A stretch of DNA of 37,432 bases from Chitinophagaceae bacterium (GTDB lineage: Bacteria > Bacteroidota > Bacteroidia > Chitinophagales > Chitinophagaceae). Under the pieces are notes generated by a model. The model saw only the letters and a program-made list of their open reading frames with translations, did no database searches and had not been told where the DNA came from. Of the stretch, positions 21,388 through 31,060 are shown in pieces. The DNA lies in contig DOMR01000009.1 of the NCBI GenBank assembly GCA_003509845.1, positions 1-37,432 on the forward strand, read 5' to 3'. The translations under genes and the position numbers were made by a program. The first letter of the stretch is position 1, and every line of letters begins with the position of its first letter.

Positions 21388-23931
21388 ATGAAATCAAATC
21401 ATATTATTGAATCTAAGGGTTCAGTGCAAGAAATCATAGCGCAACTAAAACATTATTTGCCATCGCAATCTCCTTTAAAGGATTTTGTGCATCATAATTC
21501 TTTACATGCGTTTCAAGACAAATCATTTTTCGAGGGCATTTTTAATGCGAGAGATATATTCGGATACAATGTCACGCTTAATATAGCAGAATTCAGAAAT
21601 CTCTATCAGCTTGGACGTATTAATCATGAGGTGCTTAAAAAAATAATTATTAATTATAAAGGGGCCGATCAGTTAAATGTATGGCTAGATAAGTTATTAA
21701 AGGAGCAGTTCAATTTTCAAAAGGACCAACAAGTGGGTAAAATCCGCAGGTTATGGAAAAGCGAATATAAAATTGATTTAGACAATCGAGTACATCCCTT
21801 ATTATTTAGAATTATTTGTGCTTACTTAGATCAGGGTGTTTCAATTTGGACTTTTCCTAATAATGGGGAAGGTTTTCTTGAGAACCTCCGTTTAGTGGAA
21901 GCCAATAGTTTTAGCAGTTTTTTTAAATCAAGTCGCGTTATAACATTGTTTATGGATGACAAGGTTACTACCGAGCACCTTTTATCCTTAATAGTAGGAG
22001 ATAAAATTCCATATTTTAATTATTTATTTGATCAGCAATTTGCACATAGGGGGTGGTCTGGGATGGTTTCTGCGATTGAAGACAACCCTGGTTCTTTGTT
22101 AGATGCTAAAAAAGTACAGTTAAATGATTTTATTCATTTAGAATTATTGCTTGAAATAGATGCACTTGACCAGCAATTTGGTACGAGTTGGCTTCCTTTG
22201 AGTGCAGCCTACACTTCGGATAAATATGATTTTTTTGCTATTAATCCTATAGCTATAGAAGATGAAGTATTAATGTTATTTCAAGAAGCCTTTGAGTGGA
22301 GTTATTATGATCAAGTGCTATTTTCGTTTAAGTCAAAATATGCTACAACGAAGGACAATGATCCGACTCCTAATTTTCAAGCGGTATTTTGTATTGATGA
22401 AAGAGAGTGCTCCCTAAGAAGGCACTTAGAGAAAGTGGCCGCTCCCTGTAGCACTTTTGGCGCCCCAGGTTTCTTTGGCGTTGAATTTTATTTTCAACCA
22501 CAAAATGGAAAATTTTATGAAAAATTATGCCCAGCACCAGTCACCCCTAAATATTTAATAAAAGAGTTTGACAGCTTACAAAAAAGGCCACACTCCATTT
22601 TTTATCATAAAATAGCGGATTCGTTTATTGGTGGTATTATTTTTAGTATGACCGCAGGAATTATTTCCATTTTTGAGCTTATACGAAATTTATTTTTCCC
22701 TAAAATGACACCAGCTATTTCAGATGCGTTTTCGCATGTGGAAATAAATTCAACCTTAACCATTGAAAATAAAAGTCCAAATGATATGGAGCAAGGACTT
22801 CAAATTGGTTTTACGATAGCGGAGATGACCCAACGTGTGGGAAGCCAACTTAGAAATATGGGTCTTATTGAAAATTTTGCATCTATTATTTATATGGTAG
22901 CGCATGGATCAAGTAGTGCAAATAATCCACACCATGGCGCACATGATTGCGGTGCATGTAGTGGAAGGCCGGGATCCGTAAATGCCCGCGTATTTTCGAC
23001 TATGGCAAATCATAATGAAGTTCGAAAGGCATTGCACGAAAATGGCATTCATATTCCTGAAACAACTTGGTTTGTAGGGGCTTTGCATGATACTGCTGCA
23101 GATCAAATTAAATTTTATGATACGGATAAACTTCCAATTGCTTTAAGTGAAAAACATAAATTATTTTCTACTCAATTTGAAACAGCGTTGGACTTAAATG
23201 CACATGAAAGATCAAGAAGATTCGCATCAATTAACACGAAGGCAAATTTAAAAGAAGTACGAAAAGAAATTAAAAATAGGTCTGTTTCTCTTTTTGAGCC
23301 AAGGCCTGAATTAGGGCATGGATCCAATGCATTATGTATTATTGGAAGAAGAGCCATCACTAAAAATATATTCTTAGATCGTAGGGCTTTTTTAAATTCT
23401 TATGATTACACAATAGATCCGACTGGGGATATATTAGCCAAAGTAATTAGCCCTATTGGTCCAGTTTGCGGGGGCATCAACTTAGAATATTATTTTTCTA
23501 GAATCGACAATCAAAAATTGGGAGCAGGCACTAAGCTACCCCATAACGTTATGGGGCTCATTGGTGTATCCAATAGTAGTGATGGCGATTTAAGGCCAGG
23601 CCTTCCTTTACAAATGATTGAAGTACATGATCCAGTTAGATTATTAGTAGTAGTGGAGCAGGTTCCAGATATAGTTTTAAAAGTAGTAAAATCATCAGAA
23701 AACATTTACAATTGGTATTCAAAACAATGGATTCATTTGGTAGTCATTGATCCAATGGATGGTCGTTTGTATCAGTTTAAAAATGATCAGTTTGTACCCT
23801 ATGAAACCGTTTCCATTCATACTGAAAAGGTGCAAAATTTTCAGCAACTTTTTGAAAATGCCACTGAAATGTCTGCTTTTACTATAGAAAATGCCACCAC
23901 TGAAAATTTGCCTATTTATTATTTAAACTAA
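21388..23931 (+). CDS. dabA: Inorganic carbon transporter subunit DabA (DUF2309)
   Basis: An 847-residue DUF2309/UPF0753 protein. DabA is the soluble, zinc-binding, beta-carbonic-anhydrase-like half of the DAB complex, which captures CO2 as bicarbonate in an energy-driven way. The site is intact: Cys335 and Asp337 in FCIDERECS, His506 in VAHGSSS and Cys521 in HDCGACSG. Spacings (two residues; fifteen residues) match C351/D353 and H524/C539 of the Halothiobacillus protein. The N terminus has the family motif DFVHHNSLHAF (32-42). dabB starts four bases after its stop. A weak promoter (TTTTG at 21342, TACATTTT at 21362) may lie directly in front. Confidence 0.93.
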   Translation: MKSNHIIESKGSVQEIIAQLKHYLPSQSPLKDFVHHNSLHAFQDKSFFEGIFNARDIFGYNVTLNIAEFRNLYQLGRINHEVLKKIIINYKGADQLNVWLDKLLKEQFNFQKDQQVGKIRRLWKSEYKIDLDNRVHPLLFRIICAYLDQGVSIWTFPNNGEGFLENLRLVEANSFSSFFKSSRVITLFMDDKVTTEHLLSLIVGDKIPYFNYLFDQQFAHRGWSGMVSAIEDNPGSLLDAKKVQLNDFIHLELLLEIDALDQQFGTSWLPLSAAYTSDKYDFFAINPIAIEDEVLMLFQEAFEWSYYDQVLFSFKSKYATTKDNDPTPNFQAVFCIDERECSLRRHLEKVAAPCSTFGAPGFFGVEFYFQPQNGKFYEKLCPAPVTPKYLIKEFDSLQKRPHSIFYHKIADSFIGGIIFSMTAGIISIFELIRNLFFPKMTPAISDAFSHVEINSTLTIENKSPNDMEQGLQIGFTIAEMTQRVGSQLRNMGLIENFASIIYMVAHGSSSANNPHHGAHDCGACSGRPGSVNARVFSTMANHNEVRKALHENGIHIPETTWFVGALHDTAADQIKFYDTDKLPIALSEKHKLFSTQFETALDLNAHERSRRFASINTKANLKEVRKEIKNRSVSLFEPRPELGHGSNALCIIGRRAITKNIFLDRRAFLNSYDYTIDPTGDILAKVISPIGPVCGGINLEYYFSRIDNQKLGAGTKLPHNVMGLIGVSNSSDGDLRPGLPLQMIEVHDPVRLLVVVEQVPDIVLKVVKSSENIYNWYSKQWIHLVVIDPMDGRLYQFKNDQFVPYETVSIHTEKVQNFQQLFENATEMSAFTIENATTENLPIYYLN

Positions 23932-23935
23932 ATCC

Positions 23936-25792
23936 ATGGAAAAATATTTACAATTCTTTATTTATATTCCTTTCTTAGGTTATTTAGTAAGCTTGGTAAT
24001 TAATAAAAAAAGGGAAGCAATTATTGCTAATATTGCAATAGCGACCAGTTTCACACAATTGGTTTTTTTAATTGGCTTTTCGTTTTTCTGGTATACATCT
24101 GGTGCAGCCACTTTAGACATTAAACAAGTTACTTTATTAACTACCCCAGAGTTTGATTTTTTTATTGATTTCCTTTTTGATCGAATATCACTGGTTTTTC
24201 TTTTAGTGGGAAGTATGCTAACCTTACTAGTGTCCGTGTTTAGTAAATATTATATTCATCGTGAGCCTGGGTTTAAAAGATATTTTAATAATGTTCAATT
24301 ATTTTTCCTGGGGTACAGTATTGTAGTAGTGTCAGGAAATTTTGAAACTTTATTTTTAGGCTGGGAGATGATTGGTATTACTTCTTTCTTATTAATTTCC
24401 TTTTATAGAAATAGGTATTTGCCAGTAAAAAATGCAATGAAAGTTGTTTCCTTGTATCGACTTGGGGATGTGTTTTTAATTTTAGCAATGTGGTTAAGTC
24501 ATCATTTATGGCATGGTAATATATCATTTTATCAAATCCTTGATGTTGAAAAAACAGCAGTCTTAATTGAAAATCATAAAACATTAGCAATTTTTATTAG
24601 CATTTCTATTGTTATTGGCGCAGCCATTAAATCGGCGATGTATCCATTTTCGTCATGGGTGGCTAGGGCCATGGAAGGGCCTTCCAGTTCTAGTGCTATT
24701 TTTTACGGCTCTTTGTCCATACATTTAGGCGTTTTTCTTTTATTGAGAACCTTCCCCTTTTGGCAACACTTGATGATTATAAAAATTGTAATCATAACAC
24801 TAGGTCTATTGACTAGTTTAATTTGTAATTCTATTGCAAAAGCGCAGCCAACAGTAAAAACTCAAATTGCCTACGCCTCCATTACACAAATTGGCATTAT
24901 TTTTATTGAAATTGCTTTAGGCTTTCACCAACTAGCATTATTTCATTTTGTAGGAAATGCTTTTTTTAGAACCTACCAAATTTTGGTTTCACCTTCGGTT
25001 TTAAATTATTTAATACACAATCAATTTTTTACCGGCGTTGTTAAAAATTTAAAACTACCAAGTAAATTGTCCAATACTTTTTATATGCTTTCCATAAAAG
25101 AATATAATATGGACATCACGTTGTTTAAATATTTTTGGCTGCCGTTTAAAAAAGCAAGTACAAGGCTTTTAATTTTTAATAACCGATTTTTTTATATTCC
25201 AATATCAATTCTTTTTTTATTAGGGATCTATTTAGATATCAACACATTTCAATCACACCCCTTATTGCTAAAAACTTTTGTATATTTATTTTCTTTGATC
25301 TCATTAATTTTAATTTTATTATCATTTAATGAGCGTAAATCAAGCATCATTGCTTGGTTAAATGTGGTATATGGGCACCTTTTTATCATGATGAGTATTT
25401 CTATCAATAGCCATATTCAATTTAAATATTTATTACTGTACTTAGTAAGCATTTGTTTTTTTGGCGTCTTAGGGTACAAAGCCATTAAAAATTTAGAAAA
25501 GGAAACTGATGTAATCACATTAGATCAATACCATGGTAATAGCCAAATGCATCCCAAATTGTCCATCTTGTTTTTAGTAGCTTGCTTGGGGCTTATTGGA
25601 TTTCCTATCTCCCCTTTATATATAGGCATTGATTTACTATTAACTTATATTGAAAGCGATCAATATCTTATCATGATATCAGTTGCTTTATGTTTGATTT
25701 TTATAGAAATCTCATTATTGCGTATTTATACCCGACTATTCTGCGGCATTCCTTCAAATGCTTCAGCGCCTATTTCATTTAAGTCAGCATAA
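23936..25792 (+). CDS. dabB: DabB, NuoL/Mrp-like membrane subunit of the DAB inorganic carbon pump
   Basis: A 618-residue polytopic membrane protein of the ND5/NuoL/MrpA family. The diagnostic core is FSSWVARAMEGPSSSSAIF (about 235-253) followed by SLSIHLGVFLLLR, and an earlier LGWEMIGITSFLLI contains the conserved membrane glutamate. In DAB systems this subunit couples cation flow to DabA activity. It is encoded four bases after dabA, the standard order, and not beside nuo or mrp genes, so it is DabB rather than a complex I or Mrp subunit. The C-terminal third is variable and hydrophobic. Confidence 0.92.
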   Translation: MEKYLQFFIYIPFLGYLVSLVINKKREAIIANIAIATSFTQLVFLIGFSFFWYTSGAATLDIKQVTLLTTPEFDFFIDFLFDRISLVFLLVGSMLTLLVSVFSKYYIHREPGFKRYFNNVQLFFLGYSIVVVSGNFETLFLGWEMIGITSFLLISFYRNRYLPVKNAMKVVSLYRLGDVFLILAMWLSHHLWHGNISFYQILDVEKTAVLIENHKTLAIFISISIVIGAAIKSAMYPFSSWVARAMEGPSSSSAIFYGSLSIHLGVFLLLRTFPFWQHLMIIKIVIITLGLLTSLICNSIAKAQPTVKTQIAYASITQIGIIFIEIALGFHQLALFHFVGNAFFRTYQILVSPSVLNYLIHNQFFTGVVKNLKLPSKLSNTFYMLSIKEYNMDITLFKYFWLPFKKASTRLLIFNNRFFYIPISILFLLGIYLDINTFQSHPLLLKTFVYLFSLISLILILLSFNERKSSIIAWLNVVYGHLFIMMSISINSHIQFKYLLLYLVSICFFGVLGYKAIKNLEKETDVITLDQYHGNSQMHPKLSILFLVACLGLIGFPISPLYIGIDLLLTYIESDQYLIMISVALCLIFIEISLLRIYTRLFCGIPSNASAPISFKSA

Positions 25793-25839
25793 AACCATTT
25801 TATATCAATTAACAATTTTAACTTTATAAAAATAACAAC

Positions 25840-27345
25840 ATGAATCAATCTAATTCTCCTTTTTCTTTAAAATATCTTAAGGATGATTTGCCGGCAGGCT
25901 TAGTTGTTTTTTTAGTGGCCCTACCTTTATGTTTGGGCATTGCTTTAGCATCTGGAGCGCCATTATTCGCTGGGATTATTTCAGGGATCGTTGGTGGAAT
26001 TTTAGTTGCATTTTTAAGTGGGTCAGCTTTAAGCGTAACAGGACCAGCTGCTGGTTTGACGGTTATTGTTTTAAACGGAATTACGGAATTAGGTAGTTAC
26101 GAAACATTTTTATTTGCGGTGGTACTTGCAGGGATTATTCAAGTGGTACTTGGTTATTTAAAAGCAGGAGTGATCGGCTATTATTTTCCATCGAGTGTGA
26201 TTAAAGGAATGTTAGCCGCTATTGGTATTATTTTAATATTAAAACAAGTACCCGTTGCTATTGGATACATGAAGGATTCGGGAGTACAGTACCATATTGG
26301 TGCTGTTATTATTGCTGCTACTTCGATAGCTATCATATTAATTTGGGACTTACCTAGTTTGAAGAAATTTGCATTTTTCAAATTTGTACCAGGCGCATTA
26401 ATAGCCGTAATCATTGGTATACTATTGAATAATGCTTTTATTACCTTTCAACCAGCATGGGTTTTAGATGTTTCGCAATTAGTTAATTTACCAAAAGCGG
26501 CTAGTATGAACGATTTTGTTAATCAATTTTCGCTACCAGATTTTACACAGTTTGCAAATTACAAAGTCTACATTTTAGCTGTTACTATTGCCATTATTGC
26601 AAGTTTGGAATCATTATTAAGCACTGAAGCTGCAGATAAATTGGATCCATTTAAAAGAATTACTCCCACCAATCAGGAGCTAAAGGCGCAAGGAATAGGG
26701 AATATTATTTCTGGTTTAATTGGTGGCTTGCCCATGACTGCAGTAATTGTTCGTACTTCTGCAAATGTTAATGCTGGTGGAAAAACCAAATTATCTGCAA
26801 TTGTACATGGCCTATTATTATTGGTAAGTGTTGCCTTTTTTGCCGCTTATTTGAATCAAATTCCATTGCCTTGTTTGGCAGCTGTATTACTAGTGGTAGG
26901 TTATAAGTTGGCTAAAGTTTCCTTATTTAAAGAGATGTATAAGTTGGGTTGGGAGCAATTTGTACCTTTTATTATCACCATAGTTGCAATACAGTTTAGT
27001 GATTTATTAAAAGGGATTTCATTAGGTATGCTGGTAGCCATATTTTATATTTTACGAACAAATTATCGCAGAGATTATAAATTTCATCAAGATCCAAAAG
27101 TTGATGGCGGTTTAATAACTATTACGCTAAGTGAACATGTTACTTTTATAAATAAGGGAAGTATTGCAAATAAATTAACGCATGTTGAAAATGATTCTCA
27201 TGTTATAATTGAAGGTAAAAATGCACATTTCATAGACTTAGATGTATTAGAAATATTGTATGATTTTAAAGAAAATGCAAAGCAAAAAAACATACAAGTT
27301 GAATTCAAAAATATTCCAGAAAGAATTAAGGTAAGTGGGCACTAG
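25840..27345 (+). CDS. SulP-family anion permease, bicarbonate transporter (BicA)-like
   Basis: A 501-residue SLC26/SulP transporter. It opens with LPAGLVVFLVALPLCLGIAL (18-37) and SVTGPAAGLTV (65-75), the two substrate-site half-helices, then about fourteen membrane helices to roughly 410. The cytoplasmic C terminus (about 430-501) is a short, degenerate STAS-like domain (VIIEGKNAHFIDLDVLEILYDF). SulP proteins carry sulfate, bicarbonate or other anions. Position between dabAB and a carbonic anhydrase makes sodium- or proton-coupled bicarbonate uptake the best guess. It follows dabB by 47 bases. Confidence 0.9.
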   Translation: MNQSNSPFSLKYLKDDLPAGLVVFLVALPLCLGIALASGAPLFAGIISGIVGGILVAFLSGSALSVTGPAAGLTVIVLNGITELGSYETFLFAVVLAGIIQVVLGYLKAGVIGYYFPSSVIKGMLAAIGIILILKQVPVAIGYMKDSGVQYHIGAVIIAATSIAIILIWDLPSLKKFAFFKFVPGALIAVIIGILLNNAFITFQPAWVLDVSQLVNLPKAASMNDFVNQFSLPDFTQFANYKVYILAVTIAIIASLESLLSTEAADKLDPFKRITPTNQELKAQGIGNIISGLIGGLPMTAVIVRTSANVNAGGKTKLSAIVHGLLLLVSVAFFAAYLNQIPLPCLAAVLLVVGYKLAKVSLFKEMYKLGWEQFVPFIITIVAIQFSDLLKGISLGMLVAIFYILRTNYRRDYKFHQDPKVDGGLITITLSEHVTFINKGSIANKLTHVENDSHVIIEGKNAHFIDLDVLEILYDFKENAKQKNIQVEFKNIPERIKVSGH

Positions 27346-27409
27346 TTATATGCATGCTCGTAACAAAAGAGGTGCTTTGTTGTAATTAATTACTAAGTAA
27401 AAAAATAGT

Positions 27410-28042
27410 ATGAAAAAATCGTATAAAAAATTATTGATTAATAATAAAAAATGGGTTTCTGAACAATTGGAGCTAGATCCAAATTATTTCGAAAATTTAG
27501 CGCATGGACAAACACCTGAATATCTCTGGATAGGCTGTTCTGATTCTCGTGTCCCTGCAAATACCATAACAGGCACTGATCCTGGCGAAATGTTTGTACA
27601 TCGTAATATCGCTAATATGGTTGTTCATAGTGATATGAATATGTTAAGTGTACTTTCCTATGCGGTAGAAGTACTCAAAGTGAAACATATCATTGTGTGT
27701 GGTCATTATGGCTGTGGCGGTGTCATTGCAGCCATGGGCAATAAACAAATTGGTCTTATTGACAATTGGCTAAGACATATCAAAGATGTTTATAGATATC
27801 ATCATAAAGAATTGGATCAAATTAAAGACGAAAAACAAAGGGCAAGGCGTTTTGTAGAAGTGAATGTTATGGAGCAAGTGCATGATTTGGGTAAAACCAG
27901 TATTGTTCAAAATGCTTGGAAACATAAACAACCACTTCATATACATGGCTGGGTGTACGATATTAATGATGGCATCATTAAAGACCTAGATGTTACTTTT
28001 ACATGTACCAAGGATTTGCACAAGGTTTACCACTTAGATTAA
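27410..28042 (+). CDS. can: Beta-class carbonic anhydrase
   Basis: A 210-residue beta-carbonic anhydrase interconverting CO2 and bicarbonate. Zinc ligands are Cys43 (GCSDSR), His99 and Cys102 (CGHYGCGG); the Asp45/Arg47 dyad is in place. The length matches E. coli Can. No signal peptide, so it works in the cytoplasm, where it would re-equilibrate the bicarbonate delivered by DabAB and the SulP permease for carboxylases. It is the last gene of the carbon island, 64 bases after the permease, and is followed by a strong terminator hairpin. Confidence 0.95.
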   Translation: MKKSYKKLLINNKKWVSEQLELDPNYFENLAHGQTPEYLWIGCSDSRVPANTITGTDPGEMFVHRNIANMVVHSDMNMLSVLSYAVEVLKVKHIIVCGHYGCGGVIAAMGNKQIGLIDNWLRHIKDVYRYHHKELDQIKDEKQRARRFVEVNVMEQVHDLGKTSIVQNAWKHKQPLHIHGWVYDINDGIIKDLDVTFTCTKDLHKVYHLD

Positions 28043-28060
28043 ATTTATTTTTTATATAAA

Positions 28061-28094
28061 ACAAGGGCGCCCCTATAGATCGGGGCGCCCTTGT
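28061..28094. terminator. Intrinsic terminator after carbonic anhydrase
   Basis: A 13-bp perfect GC-rich stem: ACAAGGGCGCCCC (28061-28073) pairs with GGGGCGCCCTTGT (28082-28094) around an eight-base loop. The T-run after it is short (TTGTTTAGG), but the stem is very stable. It closes the dab-SulP-can unit and isolates the receptor promoter beyond. Confidence 0.8.
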
Positions 28095-28196
28095 TTAGGT
28101 GCAGCTAGTCCAGGAAAAATTTTAAAAAATTTATATTGTATTGCTATTCAATATGTTATGATTCTTTCAATTGCCGCAATAGATAGTTAATATTAA

Positions 28197-28229
28197 GTTC
28201 ACTTTAAGGTAACATTCCGGTAACATTGA
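28197..28229 (+). promoter_or_regulatory. Pho-box-like 11-bp direct repeats upstream of TonB receptor
   Basis: GGTAACATTCC (28208-28218) and GGTAACATTGA (28219-28229) are adjacent 11-mers identical at their first nine bases. A weaker unit GTTCACTTTAA (28197-28207) precedes them in phase. The array ends 32 bases before the start codon, with AATATTTG (28235-28242), a near -7 element, between. The same motif and geometry precede the PlcP-like operon at 8446-8500, pointing to one OmpR/PhoB-type response regulator. Confidence 0.55.
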
Positions 28230-28261
28230 AATGTAATATTTGCTGAATAAATAATTACATC

Positions 28262-31021
28262 GTGAAAAGGTTATTACTCTTAATTTGTTTCGTAGGATTT
28301 GCAATTATATCTCAAGCGCAAAAAGCTAAAATCGCAGGTAAAATTACCAGTGTAAAAAATGAAGCTTTAATTGGAGTTTCGTTAACCTTAAAATCTGATA
28401 AAACACAGGTTTCAAAAACAGATATAGAAGGTAGATACAGTTTTACGATAGATGTTGCAAAAGCATATACCTTGGATTTAACTTATGTTGGTTATAAAAA
28501 CAAGACGGTTAATGATATTAAGGCTACAGTTGTTGGTGAAGAGATTGTTTTAGATGTTTTATTAGAAGAAGCAAATTCTAAATTAGCCGATGTGGTGGTT
28601 TCAGCAAACAGATCAGCTAATAAAGGCGCAACTGACAATGCATTGATTGCATTTCAAAAAAATACCAACACAGTTGCTTCCGTTATTTCTGCAGAATCTA
28701 TTAAAAGAAGTCCAGATCGCAATACTGCTGAAATTTTAAAAAGAACACCAGGTGCTTCTATCCAAGAAGGGAAGTACATCATTGTAAGAGGTTTGGCTGA
28801 TCGTTATAACCAAGCCATGTTAAATGGTATATTATTAACAAGTACAGAAGCAGATCGCAAAACATTCTCTTTTGATTTGTTTCCTTCTCAAATTATTGAC
28901 AATATCATTATTAATAAAGCTTTTGTACCTGAATTACCAGGTGAGTGGGCGGGTGGTTTAATTCAAGTAAATACAAAAGATATTCCAACAAAAAATTTCT
29001 TTAATGTTCAATTGGGTACAAGTGTAAATAGTTTAATCACTGGAAAAGACTTTTTCAAGGATAAAGGTGGTAAAACAGATTGGTTAGGATTGGATGATGG
29101 CACTAGGGCATTACCTAATGGCTATACGACAAAATCGAATTTTGATACATCAAGCCTCGCAGCAAAAACTGCATTAGGAAAAACAATGCCAAACAATTGG
29201 GCGCCTATGCTAACTACTGCAAAACCTAATATCAGCGCACAAATGAATGGTGGTTTTGCTGGTACTTTGTGGGGTAAAAAAATCGGAGGTATGTTTGGTG
29301 TGAGTTATGCCAATTCATATCGCTTTCAAGACAATACCAATAACCAAAATGGAATTACAGACGAAAAATTTAATCCTATTACTGAATTAAGGGATAGTAA
29401 ATATTTTCAGGACATAAATATGGGAGCCATTGCTGGATTATCCATATTTCTAAACCCATTAAATAAAATTAGTTACAAGGCGATTGTTAATGTTAAAACT
29501 GCAAATGTTTTTAACTCAAGAGTAGGTACTGACTTTTCAAGACAGGATTTGGTTAAAGGAAACGAATTTGTATTTGGTCAAAATACTTTTTTTACCAATC
29601 AATTGAATGGGGAACATAGTTTAAGCAAAAATTTAAAGTTCAATTGGTTTGGTGCGTTTAATATTTTAGATGCCTATACACCCGACCAACGAAGAATTAT
29701 GTATACAAAAGACATTACTGGAACTAATCCATATGTTTTAAATATTTCAAACACTTTATCTCAACAATCAGGTAGCAGAATTTTTCAGACCTTATCTGAT
29801 TATATATACACAGGTGGCGGTGATTTAACATTAAAAGTAAAACAACAAACAATTAAGGCGGGTTACATGATTCAAATAAAGGATCGTTTGTACGACGCAC
29901 AATTATTTGCCATCACTATGCCAGTAGATAATCCAGCTTTGAGATTATTACCTGCAGAATCTGCATTTGTTTCTAGTAATTTTGGAAATGGTACTGATAA
30001 TAAATTTGCTTTCAACTCAATTCAAAATAGAAATTTTAGATACTTAGCGAACACAATTTTAAATGCTGGCTTTTTACAATTTGATAATAAATTATCAGAT
30101 GGTTTAAGGGTGGTTTGGGGTTTAAGGGTGGAAAATTTTGACCAATTAGTAGGTTCCGTTAAAAAATGGGATCCTAGACATACTTACTCAAAGGTTACGG
30201 ATTACTTACCTGGTGTAAATGCAACGATTAAATTATCTCAAAAGGCTAATTTAAGAATTACAGGATCGCAAACGGTAATCAGACCAGAATTAAGAGAGCT
30301 TTCAGCCCTCAATATTTATGACTTTGAATTAAACGCATCTGTTTCTGGTAATCCGTCCTTAAAAAGAACTAAGATTACAAATACCGATTTAAGGTATGAA
30401 TTATATCCAGCTGCAGGTGAAATGTTCACTGTTGGTGTTTTTTATAAGAATTTTGAAAATCCAATTGAAAGTATTTTCCAAGAAGGTGCTGGTGGATCTA
30501 GTTTATTCTCTTTCCAAAACGTCTCTAAAGCAACTGCTTTTGGTTTTGAGATTGAAGGTAGAAAAAAATTAAATAAGCGTTTTACATTACAAGCAAATGG
30601 TTCTTATATTAATTCAAAAATTGATGACGCTGCTTTAAACATTAGTAGATCATTGCAAGGGCAATCACCTTACATCGTTAACACCGGTTTATTATATGAT
30701 GTGGTTGAAAAAGGATTTAATGCTACCGTATTATTTAACCAAGTAGGTAAGCGTATTTATTTAGTGGGTGATATACAAGCAGGTGCTGGAACGCCAGACG
30801 TATATGAAAATCCAAGATCCTTGATTGATTTCCAAGTAAGTAAGAAATTTGCTCAGAATAAAGCTGAAATAAAATTTACGATTTCGGATTTATTGAATCA
30901 ACGTCAAATTTTTTATCAAAACAACAATTCTAATACTGATTATAATACTACAACAGATGCAATTAGATTGTCAAGAAAATTTGGAACAACCTATGGTGTA
31001 ACACTTAATTACTCTTTATAA
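28262..31021 (+). CDS. TonB-dependent outer-membrane receptor with CarboxypepD-like N domain
   Basis: A 919-residue receptor starting at a GTG, supported by the signal peptide that follows at once (MKRLLLLICFVGFAIISQAQ). Residues 21-105 form a carboxypeptidase-regulatory-like beta-sandwich (KIAGKITSVKNEALIGVSL), then the plug (about 110-245, with SPDRNTAEILKRTPGASIQ and YIIVRGLADRYN), and a 22-strand barrel ending in an aromatic strand (YGVTLNYSL). It imports a substrate across the outer membrane using TonB energy. No SusD partner follows; instead a lipoprotein gene lies 39 bases downstream. The Pho-like box suggests a phosphorus-containing ligand, which is inference only. Confidence 0.93.
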   Translation: MKRLLLLICFVGFAIISQAQKAKIAGKITSVKNEALIGVSLTLKSDKTQVSKTDIEGRYSFTIDVAKAYTLDLTYVGYKNKTVNDIKATVVGEEIVLDVLLEEANSKLADVVVSANRSANKGATDNALIAFQKNTNTVASVISAESIKRSPDRNTAEILKRTPGASIQEGKYIIVRGLADRYNQAMLNGILLTSTEADRKTFSFDLFPSQIIDNIIINKAFVPELPGEWAGGLIQVNTKDIPTKNFFNVQLGTSVNSLITGKDFFKDKGGKTDWLGLDDGTRALPNGYTTKSNFDTSSLAAKTALGKTMPNNWAPMLTTAKPNISAQMNGGFAGTLWGKKIGGMFGVSYANSYRFQDNTNNQNGITDEKFNPITELRDSKYFQDINMGAIAGLSIFLNPLNKISYKAIVNVKTANVFNSRVGTDFSRQDLVKGNEFVFGQNTFFTNQLNGEHSLSKNLKFNWFGAFNILDAYTPDQRRIMYTKDITGTNPYVLNISNTLSQQSGSRIFQTLSDYIYTGGGDLTLKVKQQTIKAGYMIQIKDRLYDAQLFAITMPVDNPALRLLPAESAFVSSNFGNGTDNKFAFNSIQNRNFRYLANTILNAGFLQFDNKLSDGLRVVWGLRVENFDQLVGSVKKWDPRHTYSKVTDYLPGVNATIKLSQKANLRITGSQTVIRPELRELSALNIYDFELNASVSGNPSLKRTKITNTDLRYELYPAAGEMFTVGVFYKNFENPIESIFQEGAGGSSLFSFQNVSKATAFGFEIEGRKKLNKRFTLQANGSYINSKIDDAALNISRSLQGQSPYIVNTGLLYDVVEKGFNATVLFNQVGKRIYLVGDIQAGAGTPDVYENPRSLIDFQVSKKFAQNKAEIKFTISDLLNQRQIFYQNNNSNTDYNTTTDAIRLSRKFGTTYGVTLNYSL

Positions 31022-31060
31022 TAATAAACAAAATCATAAAATTTTTTTAAATACAAAACA

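Noticed and set aside
24378..24590. Antisense frame in dabB
   Set aside because: Shadow of a membrane-protein gene; no support.
27356..27390. Imperfect hairpin (AACAAAAG...CTTTGTT) between the SulP and carbonic anhydrase genes
   Set aside because: Short, bulged, without a T-tract; not a convincing terminator and the genes are probably co-transcribed.
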